NCBI RefSeq assembly: GCF_003634585.1
Contig: NZ_RBLG01000004.1
Span: 1 to 64,000 of the forward strand
Reading direction: 5' to 3'
DNA length: 64,000 nt
Source: Gillisia mitskevichiae
GTDB lineage: Bacteria; Bacteroidota; Bacteroidia; Flavobacteriales; Flavobacteriaceae
A program made the position numbers and the translations under genes. This document shows, piece by piece, positions 63,304 to 64,000 of the stretch. A model generated the notes under the pieces. The model searched no databases, was not told the origin of the DNA, and was given only the letters and a program-made list of their open reading frames with translations. Within the stretch, counting starts at the first letter, position 1. Every line of letters starts with the position of its first letter.

Positions 63304-63716
63304 TGATTACTCATAAATTAATTTAAAACGGTAATTATAAATATTCTAGCTACTAGTAAATCCTTATTAAACAGGACTTTAAATTTCCGTATCAAGTATA
63401 ATAATATTTCAAAAAATTATAATTATTTAATAGATGATTGAAAATATTAACTAAATGGTATCATATTGGGTCAATAATGAGGTTGATCATCTAAATTTCT
63501 TCTTTTATATAGATATTATTACAATTTTTGGAAGTTTAAAAATCGCTCACAAAATTAGTGTGGGTGGTAAAATTTCTTTGTCTATTATATTACTTCAACT
63601 TTAAATATAATGGAGAAATGATTATCGTAATTAAAGCTATGTATTTTTTGGTTCTTACCTTTTTGATGAGAAAAACATTATTATCAGCATAATACTTGAA
63701 AATTAATCAATTAACA
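63304..63716. other. Intergenic region between susC and rpsL, nothing recognised
   Basis: About 410 AT-rich bases between the divergent promoters. No ORF of useful size, tRNA or strong hairpin is seen. Confidence 0.5.
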
Positions 63717-63747
63717 TTTGAATAATTCGATTTTATTTCTACCTTTG
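63717..63747 (+). promoter_or_regulatory. Promoter of the rpsL (str) operon
   Basis: TTTG at 63717-63720, a 19-bp spacer, then TACCTTTG at 63740-63747: full Bacteroidota consensus. The leader contains a small CCCTA/TAGGG hairpin (63752-63766) before the rpsL ATG at 63805. Confidence 0.85.
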
Positions 63748-63804
63748 CAGACCCTAAAAAATAGGGAAGGTAATTTTATAACAATAATAAGTGTAAAAGA
63801 AATT

Positions 63805-64000
63805 ATGCCAACAATTTCACAATTAGTACGAAAAGGAAGAGCCAAAATAACCAAGAAGAGTAAATCGGCTGCTTTAGATTCGTGCCCTCAAAGACGAGGT
63901 GTGTGTACGCGTGTTTACACAACTACTCCTAAGAAACCTAACTCTGCAATGCGTAAAGTTGCAAGGGTAAGGTTAACTAATGGAAAAGAAGTGAACGCAT
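63805..64000 (+). CDS. rpsL: 30S ribosomal protein S12, N-terminal part
   Basis: The window ends after 65 codons. The start [23 protein letters not shown] and [14 protein letters not shown] are characteristic of S12, which guards decoding in the 30S subunit. K43 (the streptomycin-resistance position) is the wild-type lysine. It is expected to lead the str operon (rpsG, fusA, and so on) to the right. Confidence 0.97.
   Translation, partial: MPTISQLVRKGRAKITKKSKSAALDSCPQRRGVCTRVYTTTPKKPNSAMRKVARVRLTNGKEVNA

Overview
The window is about 64 kb of AT-rich chromosome from a member of the Flavobacteriaceae (phylum Bacteroidota). The evidence is gliding-motility and type IX secretion genes (gldJ, porV, a PorP/SprF protein and a giant surface protein with a CHU_C-type C-terminal domain), a SusC/SusD pair, a PafA-type phosphatase, and promoters of the Bacteroidota form (TTTG, about 19 nt, TAnnTTTG). 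Genus cannot be fixed from sequence alone; the gene content would fit a marine genus of the Gramella/Gillisia type. I see no insertion sequence, prophage, CRISPR array or plasmid gene, and the window reads as core chromosome.

Layout. At 1-577 there is the 3' end of a 5S rRNA (end of an rRNA operon), two terminators, and a GC-rich structured element that may be a non-coding RNA. 578-7386: acyl-CoA dehydrogenase (minus), then anmK, a Glu/Leu/Phe/Val dehydrogenase and an exbB-exbD-tonB-folC run. 7387-9333: a secreted protein built from two copies of one domain, two identical tRNA-Val genes and a DoxX-like membrane protein. 9416-17376: murF and gldJ (minus), then porV, cdd, pdhA and pdhC (plus); porU, which sits between gldJ and porV in related genomes, is not here. 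17447-22283: a tight five-gene run (M28 peptidase, SDR, SprT-like, mannose-1-phosphate guanylyltransferase, DUF389). 22276-28044: an MlaF/MlaE-type ABC transporter (minus), pafA (plus), and a glycosyltransferase, methyltransferase and KAS III trio (minus). 28238-36866: gcvP, a UbiA-like membrane protein, an ECF sigma factor with a small Cys-rich partner, an M3 peptidase, purE and purK. 37000-39758: a fused hypoxanthine phosphoribosyltransferase/adenylate kinase, obg and a DUF4136 lipoprotein. 39846-47490 (minus): a type IX secretion cargo module of a 1681-residue adhesin, an SprF-like protein and an OmpA-family protein. 47701-57727: a TPR protein, mpl, radC, a deacetylase-like protein, a HAD phosphatase, a three-gene envelope cluster of unknown function, rarA and a rhomboid protease. 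57730-64000: rlmB, susD, susC (minus) and the start of rpsL (plus).

How the genes fit together. The strongest theme is the cell envelope: peptidoglycan synthesis and recycling (murF, mpl, anmK), TonB energy supply (exbBD-tonB) for SusC-type importers, an Mla-type lipid transporter, and type IX secretion with gliding (gldJ, porV, adhesin/SprF/OmpA). A second theme is central metabolism: pyruvate dehydrogenase E1-alpha and E2 (E1-beta and E3 are not in the window), glycine cleavage P-protein, purine synthesis and salvage, and folate. Points worth checking are the missing porU, the hpt-adk fusion, a 469-bp nearly identical repeat inside the adhesin gene, the unexplained envelope clusters, several probable leaderless transcripts, and intergenic structures at 233-311 and 10733-10830.
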